Assembly (NCBI GenBank): GCA_004369045.1
Contig: ML213523.1
Span: 488,198-551,672, forward strand
Source of the DNA: Heliocybe sulcata
Lineage: Eukaryota > Basidiomycota > Agaricomycetes > Gloeophyllales > Gloeophyllaceae
Reading direction: 5' to 3'
Length of the DNA: 63,475 nt
Part shown: positions 12,401 through 23,450 of the stretch, piece by piece
Position numbering within the stretch: position 1 is the stretch's first letter
How the letters are laid out: every line of letters begins with the position of its first letter
Made by a program: the position numbers and the translations under genes
Notes under the pieces: generated by a model
What the model saw: only the letters and a program-made list of their open reading frames with translations
Told to the model about the DNA's origin: nothing
The model's database searches: none

Positions 12401-14114
12401 GTCGAAGATGCAGACGAGAGTGATGTAAGCCACGAAGCTGTAGTCGTATGTGTAACCCAAGAAACGCCCGAGATCCCCGAAGAAGCCCAAGAAATGGAAG
12501 ATATTGCTAGCGTGAACGGAGGCGTGGAAGATGTTGATGTGACCCAAGGAATCCGCGATGAAGACGACGTAGGCCGTGTATTTGACGACGCCGTTGATAC
12601 CCAAGAAGATGAGAATAAAACCCAAGTTGAAGAAGACACCGATGTATCCCAAGATGAAGACGCCAATGAAGCAGTTGTAGTAGACGCCGATGGAGCAGTT
12701 GTGGCAGACGTTGGTAGGAAAAAAGTGGCTGTCGAGGACGTGCCCGATTCTGATCCCGATGCTGATCCCGATCCCGTCTCCGTCTCGGACAAGGAAGCTG
12801 CAGGCTTCGTGGAAAGTGCACTTGTACTTGTGCTTGGCATCGAAAGAGAAGAAACTGACCAGCTTGCACTTGAAGGCGAAGAAAAATGGGAAACGGAAAT
12901 TGAAGATGAAACAAAAGGTGGAGACGGAAAAGACACTGACATTGACGTTGAGTTCGATACTGGCGGCGTCCAACTTGAACTGGACCATGGTGCCCACGAA
13001 CTTGAGCTTGAACTCGAGTAACTGGAGGACTCCGACGTAGACCACGTGTTCGACGTCGAGTAGGATGTCGAGGAATTAGAGGAGTAGGACGTGCTAGACG
13101 AGGAGTAGGACGTGGACGAATACGAGGACGAAGAGGCAGAGCTTGAGTAGGACGACGAAGAGGTAGGGAAAGGGATGCCGCTCCACGACACAGACGCGGA
13201 TGCACTCGCGCTGTAGGAATACGATGGGGAGGAGTAGGAGTAGGAGGTCGGGGAATAGCTCGGCAGCGGATAGGTAGACGGGGTGATAGAGGGCATGTAA
13301 GACGTCGACGGGGTGATGGCGGGAGGTATAATCGAACGCGTGTAAGAGTCGGACGTCGTCGGTGAGCTAGCAGACGGCGACGAACTGGAGGCAGAGGAGA
13401 GCGTCGTCACGGCGGATGAGGAAGGGGTCGTAGCGGTCGTGGAATCGAAATCGGACGGGGACGGCGCGGAGGACGTCGAGCTGGACGTCAACGGCAGACT
13501 TGAGCTCGAGGCGCTGCTCGACATCGCGGTATCGGGCGGATTTATCGACGCCCGCGTACTCGACGACGTCGCGCTCAGGGTACTTGACGCACTCGCGGAC
13601 GTGCTAGCCGAGACGCCATCGGACGTCTGTGACGCCTGGGGCGCAGGGGCAGCCGAAACACCAAGCCCGCGCCCTGTCAAAGTGGAGCTCCAGAACAGGA
13701 CCGTCAGCAGCGCGCGCCGGCAGCCAATGCGCCTGCAGCCATCCGGTGTGCGTCAGCGTTGTGAAGGATAGGAGTTGGCATAAAAGGAGATACCCCGCCG
13801 ATAGGTCAAGGTTGCTAGGGAGCGAAACATAAAGACAAGACCGACACTTACGGGTGGCTTTTTCTGGCGCTCGCATCTCTCCGTGACGATTTTGGCGCAC
13901 GTTGCGACGCGGGCATGGGGGTAGACATCGATTGCGATTCAGAGACCAGCTCGCGAGAACGGGGTCGAGAACGAGCGGACTGGTTTCGCGGAGAGTCGGG
14001 GAAAGGACAGTGGTGTGCCTCTGAATCCACCTGGGGGGCACCAGTTGGGTGGAGGGGGTATCGATGAGGGTCTAGCTCTTGCCTGAACGCTTGCTGCCTG
14101 TCGGTGCTGGCCAT
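9438..14114 (-). CDS. Large Ser/Thr-rich single-pass surface protein
   Basis: Five exons reconstructed by hand. Exon 1 (14114-13852) ends at a perfect GTAAGT, and exon 2 starts at 13732 after a CTGAC branch site and TGCAG. Exon 2 is one open frame of more than 700 codons, almost entirely Ser with Thr, Ala and Pro, typical of a heavily O-mannosylated ectodomain. A short Ser/Thr exon follows. The next exon opens with the membrane segment GAIAGIAIGVVVAVGLLAAW, followed by FILFRRHRTRK, a cytoplasmic stop-transfer signal. A tail of about 500 residues has a Met-Leu-Pro-Val repeat zone. A further intron near 9600-9655 leads to a last exon ending in EHS. The architecture resembles Mid2/WSC-type wall sensors, but no WSC cysteine domain is seen. 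The N-terminal 88 residues are basic and contain no obvious signal peptide; a hydrophobic ALLTVLFW stretch at exon 2 may act as signal-anchor. Confidence 0.75.
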
Positions 14115-15189
14115 GGTGGTGGTGTAGGTTACCGCCCGCTGCTCATGTCGCTGCGAAACGAACCATGAGAGATATCAGCGAGGCGTTGGAGAAAAAAAGA
14201 TGTGTATTGGAGACTCACAGCATTGCACCACGTCCGGAGCAGAACGCAAGGTGATGGTTCGGAATGGCAAAAATGTCAATCAACCTTGGCCCGCCGCGGC
14301 ACAACGATACCAGTGTACGGGTGCTATACTATTTTTGGACTCCACGCGCCTGGCGTCTTCGTGCCAAATCTGAAAGTACCGCCGTCTTCACGTTCAAACG
14401 TTCAACGTTGAGCGCTGAGCGGCTACAAAGAAATGCTGAATAGAGTTAGTTTTTCTCTGAAACTCTGCTGACTGCGTTCTCTCCGATATTCCTGCGCTCG
14501 ATACCCCCGACCCCTCCCACGCTGCAGCCCTCATGTGCCCTAGAATCAGGAGTAACTATAGCTACACCGCTGGGGATCTCGGGCAGCACGCGCACAATGT
14601 AAACGTGGGCCTAAGCCGCCTAACACTTCACCGTAGAGTTTGCGTAAATGCCGTGAAACGAGTGCGTTCATCCTGCCTAATAATATGTCCCTACTTTGAC
14701 ATACCCGGATCAGCTGCGCAGTTCTCAGGGGCCTTGATAATCTATTCAGTTGTCGTCATAGATGAGCGCATAGGACATATGAGACTGCATCAGCAGTATA
14801 TAGCAACATACCCTCAACGCAACGCAGCACAGCCGATGTCGTCGTAAAACATATGTCTTCGTAAAACATAACGTTTTGTGGCGGGTAATTTCGATCTTCC
14901 ATGCCACCGGCGGTCTGAAGTGCGCGGGAATTCGAAGCGCAGGGGCGGTGCTTTGTGGATTCATTCTGGTCCGCTTCTCCCGGCTTCCGGTTATCTTCTG
15001 CCCGGTCCCTCTAGTTGTATTCCGGATGGTCGTTCAATCTTCAAAAACCCAGAGCCAGAGGATGCAAGGGATTCACATGACTGCCAGCTACGAGGGCTTA
15101 TCTGCAAGGGTGAATGGAAGCAGCTCATCCACATGCAACATGGAGGCTGTCATATAAAATGAACTTCGGCCGGATAATGTGAGGAGACA
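14115..15189. other. Gene-poor spacer
   Basis: Promoter side of the Ser/Thr-rich gene, then sequence without a supportable frame. The word tcgtaaaacata occurs twice close together (14841-14876), probably a small tandem duplication. Confidence 0.5.
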
Positions 15190-15197
15190 GTTGACAT
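15190..15197. repeat. 8-bp target site duplication (left)
   Basis: gttgacat immediately left of the element, repeated exactly at 16182-16189. Eight-bp duplications are the signature of hAT-superfamily insertion. Confidence 0.9.
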
Positions 15198-16181
15198 CAG
15201 TGTTGTGCCGGTTCGCAACCGTAGAATCAGTTCACTAGTGAACTTTGGAACTAGTTGTTTATGGTTCGGGGAACCGTGTTTTTCGTCAACCTTTCCCAGC
15301 AACCGAACCTTTCCCACCACCCTATTTTAGTAAGCGTGTGGCTGAAGTGGCATCGTCGACGCTCACCCTTCGAGAGGTCTCTTCGGCCATATAAGACATG
15401 CATGGCGGACTCCAGAGAACGCTCACCTGTGTAAGGGGCCCATCAATAAATTATGATATTGCCATTGGCTATAGATCATGTAGATACATTGCTTGGCCAA
15501 AATGCAATCTCTGATCCCACCCCGATGCAGGTACATCAGGAGCGCTGGTTTCCTCAAGAAGCAGTCTCCCTCAAGGCGCAATATTTCTCATAAACAGAGA
15601 CATCAGCAGGAAGTTGCAGGACAATGTCACCGCTCGAGAACTATCGCTTAGAGTTCCTATTTTCTGTTACGGGTCACCCGGTTTGGCCCCTGAAGCTTTC
15701 TGAGGCTCATAGGTACTGGTCAAGCCGCGCACCAAAACTGTGCACTCGTGTAATCTCATTAATCTCTCTACAATCATAGGAAATGTTCGCCTCAGAGCAT
15801 AGGATGCACGCGAAGCGTGCAATAAGTCACCTCGTAGGAATTAATTGCTATGCAGCCACTACCGGAGAATTCCGCAGCCACCACCGTACGGAATTCTCCG
15901 GTACAACTCCCACTCCGATCTGTCGCACAACAGGCCTATTGCGAGAATCCTATGTTACATCCACAACCGACTATCTGCAGGTGTCAGACCTTCAGACGCT
16001 GCTATTAAGATGTATAAAATGTGCTATATGTGTGCGTTGTGCAATACATGGACCGATTGTGGTTGCGTGAGAGCTCAGCGCCACAGTTGTTCGGTTCGGT
16101 TGTCGAAAGTTGCCCGAACTAGTTGTCGAGTTCCCGGTTCCGGCAACTTTCGCCAACTAGTTCTGAACCGGCACAACACTG
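15198..16181. mobile_element. Non-autonomous hAT-like DNA transposon
   Basis: A 984-bp element with perfect 17-bp terminal inverted repeats: cagtgttgtgccggttc on the left and its reverse complement at 16165-16181. It begins CAGTG and ends CACTG, as many hAT elements do. An exact 8-bp direct repeat flanks it. Subterminal gaaccg/aactagtt words recur in both orientations at both ends. The longest internal frames (for example 15783-16070) show no transposase, hATC dimerisation or BED-finger motif, so the element depends on a transposase supplied elsewhere. The intact ends and duplication suggest a fairly recent insertion. A long internal hairpin is described separately. Confidence 0.9.
15862..15901. 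repeat. Perfect inverted repeat inside the hAT-like element
   Basis: 13-bp arms ccggagaattccg at 15862-15874 and the exact reverse complement at 15889-15901, around a 14-bp loop. It sits well inside the element and is not part of its ends. Confidence 0.85.
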
Positions 16182-16189
16182 GTTGACAT
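16182..16189. repeat. 8-bp target site duplication (right)
   Basis: gttgacat, identical to 15190-15197. Confidence 0.9.
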
Positions 16190-19100
16190 CGCTAAACGGG
16201 AGGGCGAACTTCTCTCCGCACTTGAATGTCAAGCGCGATATGAGAACTGGGAAGTAGGTTATGCTGAAGGTTACAAACCGTATTCAAGATTGTGAGACAA
16301 GCAAGCCGTAAGCCTAGCGTACAAAGACCGCAAGGTGTCTTCCAGACTCAGGCACAGCACCGTAATGCCAAGTAGATCTGCGGTCCCGCGAAAGGCGGCA
16401 AGGAGTAAGACAGCCAAGTACGTATTAGTGGCCAGAAAGGTTCCTGTGGCGTCCATAGTGCGAAGAGCTGTATATACATGGCTTCAAGTTAGAGCATCGT
16501 AAGGTCCAGAGCGTAGGGCACGCTTCATGCGGGATGACATTGGCTGAACACCTCGGGTACCAGGACTTCCAGATGTCTTCGATGAGAGCGAGTGCCAGAC
16601 GCCAGAAATCACGTGTACGGAGCGATGCCGATAGCACTTGTCGTCAGTATTGGAGGAGAACACGGATGTGGCGCCCGGCACAGGAAGATAGCGAGTCCCA
16701 TCTAGAGAGTGCGAACGGGTTATAGAGAGAACGAAGTGGGCAGATTCCCTTGGATGAGTTCCGAAGTCTCGATAGCAGGACCAGAATGTGCAGCGTGGAC
16801 TCCAGTAAACCGAACAGCGCCGTCGGGATCAGATATACCGTAGGACCAACTACCCCGCAAGCACGCCCTGGCTTCGATCGACGCGCAATGGCAGAAGGAA
16901 TACTGCGTCCGTAAGGTATTACGCCCTCGTGTCGGAAACAGGGGTTCCATTCCTCGTCAGAGCAGAAGCATACGTGGGCACGATCGCTTTCCAGTGACGT
17001 TTGGACATCCCATGTGTTTGTAACGCGACCGGCGACCTCACGGAGAGATTCCAAGGAATGTATAATGAATACTCCCTCGTAGCGGATATGTAAAACAGCG
17101 AGTCAGAAGGAAATAAAGGATGCACTTCAAGTTGCAGACCGAACAGTGCGTCACATGCTGTCACAGAATCATCACGTTGCCTTAATCCACGTGACACCGG
17201 GTCGTGAAGCGGAGTGCGAAAGTTCAGGAATCCGTCCATTTGACTTGATGCGAAGCCAGCCAGCCCGGTGACTATTCGTCGTCTGTTCCGTGTCTTGCTG
17301 CTATTATGGGTGCCGCCGCACATTTTGGATACCGAGTACGGAGGTGCCTATCTGAAGCGAATTTAGCACGTAAAAGCTGGTCGTAGGTCCCGGCTTTTTG
17401 ACTGCCACCCCGGACAAGGTGTACCACTTCGTATTGCACAAAACTCATTTCCTATACCTTTCTTTATAGGATCTGTATGAAGTTACATGGATGACGATAC
17501 AGAATGCGCTCGGAGCTGCAGCCAATGTATGACACCACGGGCCTTGACTTACATTCTCTATTTCAGGGCGCGCGACTCCAAAGTGCCACGCATGGAGCGT
17601 CCTCACAGACCAGCGAGGACTTTTTATCAATCGGAGTTCAGAAGGGTTATCCCGTCGTTACTCCATGACCCCGCGCTCCTGCCGGAAGATGAGAGCTTAG
17701 GATACGGCCTAACGTGTCCCTATCCGGTCGAGACTGGTGGACGAGGCGCTTGGAAGCACACGCCGTAAAAGTCTGTCTCTGTCGCAGAACATGACTTAGC
17801 TTGAAGGGCAGCGACGCCGTTCTAATATGAACATCTCACACGAGCACTCGCTGTCTCCGTTCCTAGAAGTCGTTTACGGCAGAACCGCTATGGTTGAGGA
17901 CGATAAGCCGGTCGATAGTATCCGCAACCGTGCGTTCGAGAGTTATATCGTTCCCTGTGAAAGCGCAACTTTGTTTCAGGATGGCGACTCTTGGTCGAAT
18001 GACAACAGCGAGGACTTTACCAGAGGGAGAGTTCACCGTGCGGTGAAGATGAGCAATCTCCACAAATTCGTTCATATCTATGCCCTCTAGTGATGAGATT
18101 CACTTGAACTGTGGGCATGGCGACATATGTCTTACCGTGCGCGTTGGACAGTACGTGGCGAGGGACAAGATCAGACCAGAAGCGCAAGAACACCAGCAAC
18201 ATCCCAGCAGCGACGATGGAGACAGTGAGGATTTTGAAGAGGCTCGGAACACGGAGACTGCTGGAAATTTCGAAGACGCCAGTGACACCGGAGACGCGAG
18301 TAATACCGCGTTCCCGCCTTCAGATGATTCTTGATCATTAGTCACACTGACCGAATTATCATACTTCGAGCGTCCATCTCTTGTAGCACCGGCGGTAACG
18401 AGCCTGATCGCGTATGATATGTGGTCCCGTTTCCAGTACGCTGGGCTCGTAGCATGTATTGTCTGTTCACACTGCGCAGACGGATATCGCAGAGGATTAA
18501 GCCGTATGCTCATCGGCGTTGATCACGGCAGCATCTGCAGAGACGACTCCAGAGAGACAGGACGGCGGTTCAGTCGCGGACCGCTTTAGGCGATGAGACC
18601 GGATGGCTTGCGGAGCCGAAGAGCAGTGGATGACAGCATCATTCGAATGTTCACGTCCGTGCGACATCAGTGGAATCCGCTCAGATTCCCATTTTCTGGC
18701 CAAGTAGCTTTAGCAAAACTATCCGACCACAGGACGGAAGAGCGACGCAGAGTTGGGATGTAGCAAGAATAGGACGAGAAGGGACCGAGAACGAACTTGA
18801 CTGATACAGAGGCATGTTATGAGGCTCCTTCGCTTGATTTTGAAGTTCGGAGATCGGTCGCCAGATACCAACTCTCGGATACAAGATGTGTATGAATGGT
18901 TCGTCAGCGTGAACACGGCTATCCTGTATGCGGACCACCAGCATGGATGCGGGACTAACTCGTTCGCCAGTTTTGGATGCCTCCTGTGATCCAGGAGCTA
19001 ATCGCGCCCAGAATACCGAGCATTCTCGCAGTGGCCATTGGGTGAGGACTTGAGCGGCCGCCACGCAGCCCCGAGAACCACCGTTGACGTTCGACCTTTG

Positions 19101-19260
19101 ACCCGAAGGCATACGGAACAAAGACGTCGGTCGAATATCCATTGAAGCAACGCCCAGCTGTACCAAGTTCTCCGTCGAGCGCCCTTCGGTTCCAGTACGG
19201 GAGACACTCGTAGAAAAAAGCACAGGCGATACCGTAGGATCACCAAACCAAGCTTCTGCG
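16190..19260 (-). other. Decayed, unidentified coding-like stretch
   Basis: Several medium open frames occur on the minus strand (18681-19223, 18100-18513, 16919-17323, 16644-17054). Segments such as SIVAAGMLLVFLRFWSDL (about 18175-18235) and AVLLLAAFRG (about 16391-16420) could be membrane helices. The frames do not join into one protein with credible splice sites, and I recognise no family. The best guess is remains of one or two membrane-protein genes, possibly pseudogenes. A plus-strand acidic frame at 18080-18334 overlaps and is probably its shadow. Confidence 0.3.
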
Positions 19261-20321
19261 CATCTTGGCAGGGATCGGTCCCCTCAGCCCCCGCACAGTC
19301 CGACTTCCAGGAGTTCTAATGATGGAGAAGCAGCTGTCAAGCAGACGGGCAACGGATCCGTGTAGTTTGTGCGGCGCCTTGGTATCCGTCAGATGAGTAT
19401 CGCCTCAGTCAGACAGCCTGTAGCCAAGTCCTCAGTTATGCCTCGGATTTACCTTATGAGGCATATAAATCAAAGCAAAAACCTGTTATGAAGCATAGAC
19501 AGTTGATAGAGGACATGTACATGTAGTCTCGGAGCCAAGAACGTCCAAGGCAACAGGAGACAGCCGTAGCGGAACTGCGCTGCACCTCCGCGAAGCGCCT
19601 GAGCCACTTCGTAGCACTGTGCCCAACTCTTCTTCATTCCCATAATGGTTCAAGACTGCCCATTTCCGGTATTTCCGGCGCGCGACTACACGTCGCTTCT
19701 TTCTTAGTTTCTACTCTGCCAAATGGCCACCACATATACGTCACCTGTATGCGCTCCTTGTACATATAAGAAGACTGTCCTGGTACTTCTGGATCAATTT
19801 TCGCTTTTCTCCCCCCCCCTCTTCCGCCTCCTACTCCGTTGCGTTGCTTGCACATTTTCAGCTGGTGTTGCGCTACCATCTGGAGTCGCTATTGGTCCCT
19901 GGAGGATAGCAACGTACTCTATTGTCTTGCTAGTTGTCTATGACCGCTGTGAGTACCGAGACTACTGAATCGCAGGATACACCTCGTTGTTCGACTTCAT
20001 TCGCTATTGCTGGTCTTTGTTGGTGCCATCTAGTCCTGCTTTCCAGTCACTGGAGCAGTTTTCTCCAGATGAGTGACTGGCCCTAACATTGTAAGAGGCT
20101 TCGCCACTTTCGTGCTAAGTCTGGCAGAGCCACGCAGTCAGTTCACACGCTGGTGGCGAAGTTTGTCTCGGCAAAGTTACAGCGGAAGTAAGGAAATAGA
20201 GCGGCACTCCGACGTGGGGTTGCATGGACACTTTATGAACCCCTGCCCTCCCTTTGTCACTTGTCCTCCGAGCGACCTTTCTTCTCGTCGACCGCCCTAG
20301 ACCCCTGCCTCTATACACAAG
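19261..20321. other. Intergenic, no gene seen
   Basis: No supportable frame. A run of nine C residues lies near 19811. The last part is the promoter of the DUF1275 gene. Confidence 0.5.
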
Positions 20322-21356
20322 ATGGCATCACAGGGAACGACTCTCCCGCCGCCGGCATCGTCCAAGGCGTCCAGCGACACGGAAAACCAGACCACCCGCG
20401 TTTCGTCATGGGACCACTGGCGAAACTATGTCATGTCGAGCATCAAGCCGGAGTGGTCGAGTGCACCGCTCATCGCGTTTTGTTTTATGACCGGGTTCAT
20501 GTACGTCTCCTTACTTTCGCTCATGGTCGTGGACTCTGACTTCTCTCTTCCTACACTAGCGACGCCATCGCTTTCTCGGCCGTCTTCGTCTGGCCAGGCT
20601 TCCAAACCGGCAACTCCGTCCAGGTGCATATTGTCCAACAATCCTTACATTGCTCTTTACTCAAGCAGTCATTCTCAGCTCTCGCTTGCCCTCGCCCGCC
20701 TCTTCTCCCCAGGCGAGACAGACCTTTCATTCCGCCCGCCCGACCGCGCGGCCCTTGTGTCCCTCATCACTTTCGTCCTCGGGGCCTTCATCGGTCGTAT
20801 CGGCGATCGCATGGGCGCCAAGACCCGCGCGTGGCTCTTCCTCGGTACGATGATCCAGGCGCTCTTCACCATGGCTGCCGCCCTCTGCATCTGGAAGAGC
20901 GGGAACGGCAGTATCGCATCGGATAGAGGCGACCCTGCATGGACGGCCGCCCTTGCGTACGTTACTATTGGGTTTATGTCTGCAAGTCTGGGATTGCAGG
21001 GAATTATGGGAAAAAGGGTGAATGGACAGTTTGCTACGACCAGTACGTCTTTCCCCCTTCCTCATATGATTCTCCTGACCACGCCTACAGTTGTGCTAAC
21101 AACGATCTGGTGCGAACTCATGGCCGACCCGAAGCTCTTCACCCCCAAGTACGTCATCTCGCGTGACCACAAGATCGCCGCCATCTTCTGCGTCTTCCTT
21201 GGTGGCTTCATCGGGCGGGCGATTCTGCAGAGCATCGGCTCTGCTGGCGCACTGGGTGTCGGCACCGGATTTAGGGTGCTGATTGCGGTGTGGTGGCTGT
21301 TTGTGGGTGAGCCGAAGAATCAGGCGATGGAGACTGAGAAGGGTGCGCAGAGATAG
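20322..21356 (+). CDS. DUF1275 (YoaK-like) membrane protein
   Basis: Four exons with clear short introns: GTACGT...CTAG near 20501-20560, GTGCAT...CAG near 20623-20679, and GTACGT...ACAG near 21042-21090. The spliced protein is about 290 residues. The family signature AIAFSAVFVWPGFQTGNSVQ follows a short Ser/Thr-rich cytoplasmic head, then ITFVLGAFIGRIGDRMG, a helix pair, the IGFMSASLGLQGIMGKRVNGQFATT segment in two parts, and two last helices. DUF1275 proteins are predicted six-helix inner-membrane or plasma-membrane proteins found in bacteria and fungi; their transport substrate is unknown. The start is the ATG that gives the longest frame after the pyrimidine-rich leader. Confidence 0.88.
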   Translation: MASQGTTLPPPASSKASSDTENQTTRVSSWDHWRNYVMSSIKPEWSSAPLIAFCFMTGFMYVSLLSLMVVDSDFSLPTLATPSLSRPSSSGQASKPATPSRCILSNNPYIALYSSSHSQLSLALARLFSPGETDLSFRPPDRAALVSLITFVLGAFIGRIGDRMGAKTRAWLFLGTMIQALFTMAAALCIWKSGNGSIASDRGDPAWTAALAYVTIGFMSASLGLQGIMGKRVNGQFATTSTSFPLPHMILLTTPTVVLTTIWCELMADPKLFTPKYVISRDHKIAAIFCVFLGGFIGRAILQSIGSAGALGVGTGFRVLIAVWWLFVGEPKNQAMETEKGAQR

Positions 21357-21686
21357 GGAGAAGAGCTGACGTTGGCGCATGTCCAACATGGCAGTGAGGG
21401 GAGTCATAGCGATTGGGATATGGGCGGCGAGTCACGATACGACGTTAATCTCTTGGAAATGCTTACTTATTACATTTAACGACTAGAGGAAATGCAATAG
21501 ACTTTGTGTTTGTATGACACTGACGCCTATGATAAGGTTGCTCGCTGCTTGTCGCTTTCTTCGCTGCAACTGCCACGCATATCTACATCATTGTTTTTCA
21601 TCTGTAGCAAGCTATTCGAACTGACAGTCGATCCTCATAGACGGGTAAGCCATATTTTTATTCCCTAATATGTATTCTTGAAGTAC

Positions 21687-22298
21687 TTATCGCACTTCGT
21701 AATGCGCCTCCGTCGGGTTCTGCTTGTTGATCTTCAGCACATCCTGCGGGCACGCACTACACGCGACCAGTAAATCCATCTCCGCCCTCATCTCGATGTA
21801 CTCCTCTGGGCTCGTCACCGGCTCCTCGAAGCTGAGGCTGCCATCTGCTTTCACGGGGATATTCATGAACAGGTTGAAGGGACTCGGTGTGAACCCGATC
21901 TGAATGCCCTTCTCTGCCAGCGCCTTCTCGAGATTCTCAGCACAGCTTGCGTGCCACCCTTCCACACCCAGCTCTTGATAGCGCCACGGATCGCACGCGG
22001 CAATAAGTGTATCATGGACTCCCGGGGTAGTGTCCTCCGTGATAGTGAGCATGGGCCGGCGTTTGCTGGAGGTAAGGGTGTCCCCGACCTTGGGGGTGAT
22101 GCGGTTGAGCGAGGCACGGGTGTGCTGCATGGAGAGGTACTCGAGGGGGTCGGAGGAGGAGAAGGCGAAGAAGTCGACGACCTGGGAGCCGTGCGTGTTG
22201 ATGATGCGCACGGATTGGCCGCGCCCGACGGGGAAGGCGACTCCGGAGCGGGCGGGAATGGTGCCGTGCGGGACGATTGTTGCGCCGTTGGGGGGCAT
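21687..22298 (-). CDS. DUF1989 protein (urea carboxylase-associated family)
   Basis: Single-exon gene of 203 residues. It has the conserved family blocks: GQSVRIINTHGSQVVDFFAF near the N-terminus, HDTLIAACDPWRY in the middle, then CAENLEKAL, PSPFNLFMNIPV, and the strongly conserved end RAEMDLLVACSACPQD. In bacteria DUF1989 proteins accompany urea carboxylase and guanidine/urea degradation; in fungi they are usually stand-alone and of unproven function. It converges with the DUF1275 gene with a 330-bp gap. Nothing suggests damage. Confidence 0.88.
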   Translation of the reverse strand: MPPNGATIVPHGTIPARSGVAFPVGRGQSVRIINTHGSQVVDFFAFSSSDPLEYLSMQHTRASLNRITPKVGDTLTSSKRRPMLTITEDTTPGVHDTLIAACDPWRYQELGVEGWHASCAENLEKALAEKGIQIGFTPSPFNLFMNIPVKADGSLSFEEPVTSPEEYIEMRAEMDLLVACSACPQDVLKINKQNPTEAHYEVR

Positions 22299-22509
22299 CG
22301 GGCGGGTGTGGCGATTCGATGTGCGGTCCGTTATTCATGTTCAGTTGTGTTTATATCTTCCTTGGATAGGGAAGTTAGGAAGGAGAAAGAAGAAAGAAGG
22401 TATGACGCTCTTGTCCCGTGCATGCCGTCGTAACCCGATTTTTCTCGTTGAGGGCTTGGTAAAGGTTGCTTTCCGGAGATGTGAAGCCATGTACACCAAA
22501 GTACGATGA

Positions 22510-22576
22510 AAATGCACCGAGGTATTTCGTTGCAAAGACTGAGTCCGTATTCGCAACCAAATATCTCGGTGCATTT
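22510..22576. repeat. Inverted repeat / hairpin
   Basis: Arms 22510-22533 and 22553-22576 are reverse complements over 24 bp with two mismatches, around a 19-bp spacer. The core of each arm is the word caccgag/ctcggtg. It lies in the spacer upstream of the DUF1989 gene and could be the remains of a small foldback element. Confidence 0.75.
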
Positions 22577-23450
22577 ATCACGGACAAGTATGGGAATGAC
22601 AAGAAACAGGCCCTGCGACTCTCTTTTCGTCCTCGACAGTGCTGTCAAGTCCGCACGATAGGCCGATCGGCATGTTCACCGGCATCCTTCCCCATCTTCT
22701 CCATAGTGCGGGAGTTGTGCGGGTTCGCAAGCGTATCATGGGATACATAAATACTTGTCGATAAGACTTTATCGTCTACTCCCGATGGTCCGGAATGCCG
22801 ACGAAGATGACGCTATTTTAGGTGACAATGACTGGTTTCTTCACTGCATCAGGCGGCGCATCCGGAGGGCCCCTAGCCTGTATGGGACTACGGTGTTCAG
22901 GAATCGAACAATCTCAAGTTTGACGTCGTTACAGTGCAGAAGGAGGACCGTGACGCAGGCCAGAGTCACAGTCGCGTCTGGAGAACTTTGTGTGGCAGTG
23001 CCTGGCACGAGCGTCTAGCATTTTCAAGAAAGTAGCTGTGTATGTAGTCGCCTTTGCTCCATGGTCGTCTGCGGTGCTCTACTGACACCCCTCCTCAACC
23101 AAGGAATTCGGATGGCTGTCCTCCATGCGGCACTCGTGTAACACAGTCGGTTACCATCCGAGATATGGGAGCGCAATCTTACCTGCCATAGCATCGGCGT
23201 ATGTATAGCACAAATACAGGATTGCAAAAGTTTAGGCTCTGCATTGAATGCAACCGGATTACTAGCAAGTGTGGAGCTTGTCGGTGAGTTCACGTATATA
23301 TATCGTTCTTCTTTTTCATTCAATCAAGAACAGGACACTTCTGCAAACTCTATCTACCTAAACTAAGCTTCGTGGCGGCCTTCCTGTTATCTCTTCCTAC
23401 CTAGCCTATCTTCACGAACTCAGACTGAACGTCCATACCGGACTTTGACT
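22577..23450. other. Intergenic, promoter side of permease A
   Basis: No supportable gene. The last 150 bp are pyrimidine-rich, as expected for a leader before the permease start codon. Confidence 0.5.

Noticed and set aside
12299-13021. 240-codon acidic plus-strand frame
   Set aside because: It is the antisense shadow of the Ser-rich exon of the minus-strand surface protein; poly-Ser codons read backwards give Asp/Glu/Val-rich frames.
12323-13205. Long minus-strand frames rich in Phe/Ile or Arg/Gln over the same exon
   Set aside because: Alternative frames of the same low-complexity Ser repeat; no start, motif or splice support.
18080-18334. Acidic plus-strand frame resembling a short protein
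   Set aside because: No intact start context or partner exon, and it overlaps a more protein-like minus-strand reading.
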